A DNA stretch of 64,000 nt, from assembly GCA_022885665.1 (NCBI GenBank), contig JAGQDJ010000165.1, positions 54,586 to 118,585 on the forward strand, read 5' to 3'. The stretch is from Triops longicaudatus (taxonomy: Eukaryota; Arthropoda; Branchiopoda; Notostraca; Triopsidae). The notes beneath the pieces were generated by a model. That model had not been told where the DNA came from and searched no databases. It saw nothing but the letters and a program-made list of their open reading frames with translations. Below, one piece after another: positions 59,510 through 64,000 of the stretch. Every line of letters starts with the position of its first letter. Position 1 is the first letter of the stretch. Made by a program: the position numbers and the translations under genes.

Positions 59510-61862
59510 CAAGCTTATTTTTTCCTGAATTTTAAGAAAGATAAGCAACCAAACATGTATTCTGACGAAAGAGCTGGTTTTTCCATTGTTTCTCTAATAC
59601 CGGTTTTAAAAAAGACGTTAAATCATGGTAAAGATTGCCATAGTGTTGAATCTTCTATAGATTCGTACAAATTTTTTATTTCTTCACAGGTAATGTTTAA
59701 CTCAGCTTTCTCGGAAACTAAATAAAAGAAAAGGATACTTGTGCTGTAATATTGCAAATGGATTTTTATTGAAATCAACGTGAAGGACAAATTTTGTGCA
59801 AAACGAAATAGAAGAGTTTGTTTTGACCTTAGGGGCTAAGCGTTCATGGTAAAGGTAGGTATAGTGTTGACTCTTCGTAGCATAGACCGGACGTCCCCGC
59901 TTGGTGCTTAACTCATGAATAAACACAAAAATTTGTTTAAATAGAACACACACACACACAATAGGATAATGCATCCAAAAAACAAAACTACGCACGACTT
60001 CCATAGTGAAGGCAAGGTATAAGAAATCAAACTCGAGACGACTCGAAAAGTAAAAACAAAGATATAAAAAACAGCATTAAAAACGAATCGAACAGTAAAA
60101 GGAAGAATACGAGACTGACGCAATAGAAATAACAAATACGAATTATTATATCCCATAAGCATTTCGTGCATATCGCAGCAAGTGCATTTAGTGCATTTTT
60201 GGCGCCCCATATCCTTAACTAGCGCCAATAACGCACTAATGCACTAAAACTGGAACGTAGTTAGAAAGAATTCAACTTCTTAAAAGCTAATGGTAAATGT
60301 TTTAAGGCACGTCTCGTAGTTGGTCAGTTGGTGTTATAATTATTGGTATTGAGTAATTGTCGACAAATGTAAAACGGTACTTGCAAAACTGTAATATCGC
60401 GAGCTAGTCAATACGAGCTTGGCTAACAGTTCTCACGAAGTTTCAAACGAGGCACAACATTCAAACTGCAATGCTCAAGTGTGAACTGGACCAAAAAAAT
60501 GTTTTACAGAGAAAATAATTATTATTTTCGAATAAGTGAACGCGAAACCTCTCTGGATTCTGTACAACAAGTAAAAGCAACACAAGGCCTGAGACAAAAT
60601 TGAATAGTGTAAAAGCTTTGTAGCTTTGCACAAGCGCATCAAGAACATTAAAGCCATGTCACAGGAAGAAACCTGTTGCACTTCGCGGGCCCACATATTG
60701 TGAAAATGCTAATATAGAAGGAAAGCCGTAAGATGGCAGAAGCGTATGAATGTAGGAGTAAAAAGGAATGAGCAGGCAAACAGTGCTTAAAGGGCAGCCC
60801 AGCTATGTTTGTCGCCAGATGGCGTACACCTTACATTCAAATAAAACAGGTTTGTTTCAGTCTAGATACACTGAAACCCTAAGAGCGTTGGTACCCGTTT
60901 TATGTGGTCCTTCTTCAACAGCAAAATAGGTGGCGCTAAGATAGACTTAGGCGTGGTATATCGTTGAAAATTCCAAAATATCCACAAACCTTTGCGTGGG
61001 GCATCGTGTTAATCTGCAATATTTAGACCCCCTTTAAGTAAGTACAATTAGAACCTCATTTTCTTCACAAGAAAGCAGATATTTTTCAACGATGGATTTA
61101 CTTTGTTGTCTTTGCAACTGTATTGAATGTGTAACTTGTGATGGTTGCTGTTGTGGGTGGGAGCAATGTTGCGCAGCGTTCTGTCTCGTCAAAGTTGGCT
61201 TCATTCTCTTATAGTCGCAAACGTTCAATAATTACGAATACCCACTTTTGTTTTAGATTTGTACAAGTGGATCTTGTGCCCAAAAAATGCAGCTTAAAAC
61301 GTGCTGGTCACCATGTTTCTACCATACAAATGTCCGAAGTGGTAGTTTAGCCGTTGCGTACTACACTACTGTAAGTTAAACAGTGAAACCTAACATTTCT
61401 TGACGAAAAGACTCAATACCTGTTATTTTATTAAAGTTTTTCAGTTGCGTGGTTATAGCATACACCGCTTATGTTATGAGTGGCGGCGAATCTTCACAAT
61501 ATTATCTCCCCTTTTTTGAAACGGATCTACACACAAGTAATTTATGTGTAAACTAAAGTAAAATCTTAGTAGTACTGCGTATTGACAATTTGAGTGCTAT
61601 TAGAATTGGTCATTCGTTATAATTTTGTATAAGTGGCCATTTAGTAGCAAAGAAACACCAGACGGCTGAAAATGCCTACAATGCATTCTTTCCTAAACTG
61701 AATTGATGTTTTTACATTAAAAACTACCTCTTTGAATATTACTTGTTTATTACATGAGAATTTAGTATTCTTTATCACTGTCCATTAGTTCGATATAATT
61801 TTATTATAAAATTACAGTTAAATACTATTTCAAATTAACGACTTATTAACTTCCATTCGCAG
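59510..61862. other. Intergenic region and presumed 5' part of the membrane protein gene
   Basis: Holds no confidently identified exon. The membrane protein gene that follows needs an upstream exon ending in phase 1, and one weak candidate is listed at 61092-61211. Other short frames have no domain. Confidence 0.5.
61092..61211 (+). CDS. Candidate cysteine-rich N-terminal exon (uncertain)
   Basis: An ATG opens a 40-codon frame starting MDLLCCLCNCIECVTCDGCC, with 12 cysteines, followed by a hydrophobic FCLVKVGFILL and a stop. Cys-rich N-termini next to a helix occur in small palmitoylated membrane proteins, which suits the downstream gene, but I could not find a donor of the needed phase with a good consensus. 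It may be chance TGT/TGC richness. Confidence 0.22.
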
Positions 61863-62351
61863 CAACACAATCCGTTGGCGCGTTCGTGATTTTCTTCTTC
61901 CTGGTTTTCATTGTTTGTTCGCTGTTGATGGTCCGCGGTATTCAGAAAGAATTTCGTGGATTTTTCTTTCCATGGATGATCTGTATGGCGTTAGTTATCA
62001 CGTTCCAAGCCGGTTTTGGCCTCTGGCTAATTGTAGGCTACTATATCTACGTAAGTATCATCATTTAGTACCCAGGATAACTTAGACCAATTTGCGTTTG
62101 ACTTTATTTTATTTAATTTTCCTTAATTGATAGTTATGGTCAGTTTTCATCACGATTTGCGTTTGGTTATGGGGAGGAGTCAATGTAAGTACCTGCCTTT
62201 AAGTTATTAAACTCGTTTCATATGACAGTTAGAACGCCGGCGGCTAACTCGGTATTTATTGCTTTAGATTTATTGCTTCCTCTGCGTTACGTCACAGTAC
62301 AACATCGTTACAGCACACCAGTCTCGCAATATTGAACTTATGTACCCTTAA
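61863..62351 (+). CDS. Small multi-pass membrane protein, 3' exons
   Basis: Three exons, 61863-62050, 62134-62184, 62268-62351, join in phase 0 and end TAA, giving 106 residues after a partial codon. Hydrophobic segments: VGAFVIFFFLVFIVC, then FPWMICMALVITFQ with GFGLWLIVGYYIY, then LWSVFITICVWLWGG running into NIYCFLCV. The pattern (basic loop with FPWM, GLWLIxGYYIY, a final aromatic NxYCxLCV) resembles uncharacterised arthropod four-helix proteins of the DUF4728 type, an assignment from memory with modest certainty. The tail is short (QSRNIELMYP). The first coding exon is not identified. Function unknown. Confidence 0.75.
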
Positions 62352-63905
62352 AAAATACCTACAAAGCCCGTATTTACGGGCTACGAACGATTATCCGGTT
62401 AGCCTTGGCCTTTCGGAAATTTGTAAGGTTGCTTAGTGCAGCTAAGGAGAAACTTTATTGTGTGGCTTTTTATTCTTATGGCAGTGTCGACCCAAGTGAC
62501 CTTGGAAATCTTTCAAATCATGTTTACCCTTAGCAGAACCCCCATAGTGCTAGTTTTTGTACCCTTTTTACTTAGTTTAGTGTTCACTTGGAACATAAAC
62601 TGAAAAGTGACGCCTTTTGACGTCTTTGCCAAGATTGACCTTATGTATTGTATACCCCCAGAAGTGTTGGTATAATCCAAAGAGACCCCATGCAAAGCGA
62701 ACCCCTACAAACACTAAATCTGTGCATTCCGTCCACGAGAAAGTGACAAATTTTGTAATAGAATCTCTTTTGTATGGTCTTGCAAATAAAATGTATTAGA
62801 AAAAGAACAGCACATTATCTCCATTTTTACCACCTAAAAACGGCTGGAGCATGCCTCTGTGAGGCGCATACCTACGCTCACTATTGCAAGTTTCGGACTA
62901 CCCGTTAGTCACTTTAATTTGAAAAAATACCCCCTTGAATTCTTTTATTATGGACTAAGCTTACGTTTGAATACTCTCAAAAGATTATATTGTACTCATA
63001 GCATTAAATTCTAGTAGAAGTTCACTTAGTTGTTTTACTTACGCAAAGCGGAAGATAAAATTGTCCAATTCCCGTTTTATATTTGTTCCACTAGTATGAT
63101 ACATTGTATGAATTTGGATTATCTATTTTGAATTGTATTTCTTTTCATTTACAATGCACGAAAAAAATTTGTAACCCAGCAGATGAAATAAATACTATTT
63201 GAAAACTATTTAGTCATATGTGTATAGTTTAGGTCTGCGGCGGTGACGAATTGTAATTTCTGACGGAAACTCTCTTTACACAAAAACTAGTAATTGAGGC
63301 AATGGTTCTTACAGTGAAAAACTGTTGAACCAAAGCGATATTCTCAAACTCAGTCATTCTTCAGAGCTGTCTTACTCTTTTGTCATTCGTCTCATTTGTT
63401 TGCTTCCTTCTAAATAAGCAACCAAAAGTTGATTAATAAGTAGTTCTATATAACAGGAAGCTACTGTTGTTGTATATCTAGTGCAAATTTTGTTCCCGGA
63501 CTAAATTCGGTTAAGCAGCTAAGTTAGATGTACGTTTGTTACGACAAACCATGATGGTATTATTGTAAGGCACATTAGTGCGAGAATAGGAATGCGAAAG
63601 GGAGAGACGCAAAAGCAATTCTTGGTGGGGACAAGTTTACCCTGTTAGAGAAACATGTCAGTCTGAAATTCTTCCTACGTTAATTTAGTCTTCCAGGCTA
63701 AGTTCGCCCCACATGTCTGGTGGTAAACTGGCTGTCAATTCACTGGCATCGTTAGCGTTTGTTCCTTTGTTCTTTGCTAAGTTTTTCAACGGTTGAGAAG
63801 CCTAGCTAACGATACACGCAAATAACGAGGTAAAAGCCCATGCATGGAATGTTTTATATTCTAATTGTGTTCCTCCGATAACGCCCAAAAGGAATAGAGG
63901 ATTGC
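62352..63905. other. 3' UTR and intergenic sequence
   Basis: Contains the possible polyadenylation signal at 62785. No gene or repeat recognised in the remainder. AT-rich with stop codons in all frames. Confidence 0.55.
62785..62790 (+). terminator. Possible polyadenylation signal AATAAA
   Basis: 434 bases after the stop of the membrane protein gene, same strand. It is the first clean AATAAA in that direction, so it could end the transcript. Confidence 0.4.
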
Positions 63906-64000
63906 CAGAGCCGGATTAACCTTTTATGGGCCCTGGCGCAAGTTATATTAATAGGCCCCTTCCGTACTTTTAAATTTGACTCAAAACTGGAGGACACGTA
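63906..64000. mobile_element. Probable left end of a DNA transposon cut by the window edge
   Basis: CAGAGCCGGATTAACC followed by TATGGGCCCTGGCGCAAG and, soon after, AGGCCCC. Terminal sequences of the form CAG-GCCGGATTAA with GGGCCC nearby are common at the ends of animal hAT-like elements (recollection). The partner end is outside the window, so neither repeat nor target duplication can be verified. Confidence 0.35.

Noticed and set aside
59432..59548. N-terminal extension of the Kazal open frame
   Set aside because: It covers the TATA box and lacks a signal peptide at its start. The ATG at 59431 begins a typical signal peptide.

Overview
The window is animal nuclear DNA, most likely from an arthropod and probably a pancrustacean. 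The evidence is GT-AG introns throughout, a Rebers-Riddiford (RR) chitin-binding cuticle protein, a trypsin-fold serine protease homologue, an arthropod-style Kazal inhibitor and a FAT-like (kugelei-type) giant cadherin. Species cannot be fixed from the sequence. The DNA is AT-rich. Introns are long in the cadherin gene and often only about 60 bp in the small genes.

About three quarters of the window (7054-48032, + strand) is one gene: the 3' part of a FAT-like cadherin. I trace 31 exons whose reading phases all join. Together they encode about 3,800 residues: roughly 25 cadherin repeats, a membrane-proximal region, EGF domains around one laminin-G domain, a transmembrane helix and a cytoplasmic tail ending in a PDZ-ligand-like QTAV. 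The N-terminal quarter (signal peptide and roughly nine repeats, judging from FAT1/Kugelei) lies upstream of the window. Bases 1-7053 look like intron. Early introns are 0.5-7 kb, later ones shorter, and one 4.0 kb exon carries the last repeats through the membrane helix. Four consecutive cytoplasmic exons are symmetric in phase 1, which allows cassette splicing.

Downstream are four compact genes. A cuticle protein (- strand, 50204-51337) has a Gln/Pro-rich tail. A secreted serine protease homologue (+ strand, 53873-56039) has all three catalytic-triad positions substituted. A two-domain Kazal inhibitor (- strand, 58923-59431) has a first domain that lacks exactly the C2 and C4 cysteines. The last is the 3' part of a small multi-pass membrane protein (+ strand, 61863-62351). 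The first three have recognisable TATA boxes.

Mobile DNA is limited to remnants: a non-autonomous hAT-like element with imperfect 8-bp target duplications (8086-8850, in a cadherin intron), a Tigger/pogo element with terminal inverted repeats and a broken transposase remnant (57238-58108), and the left end of what looks like another DNA transposon at the window edge (from about 63906).

Functionally, the cadherin would act in planar polarity and actin organisation of epithelia, the cuticle protein in chitin-matrix assembly, and the protease homologue and Kazal inhibitor in extracellular proteolysis control, perhaps immunity. No operon-like system or clearly unprecedented machinery was found. 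The most unusual signals are the paired cysteine loss in the Kazal domain, the fully substituted triad, and the symmetric cytoplasmic exons of the cadherin.
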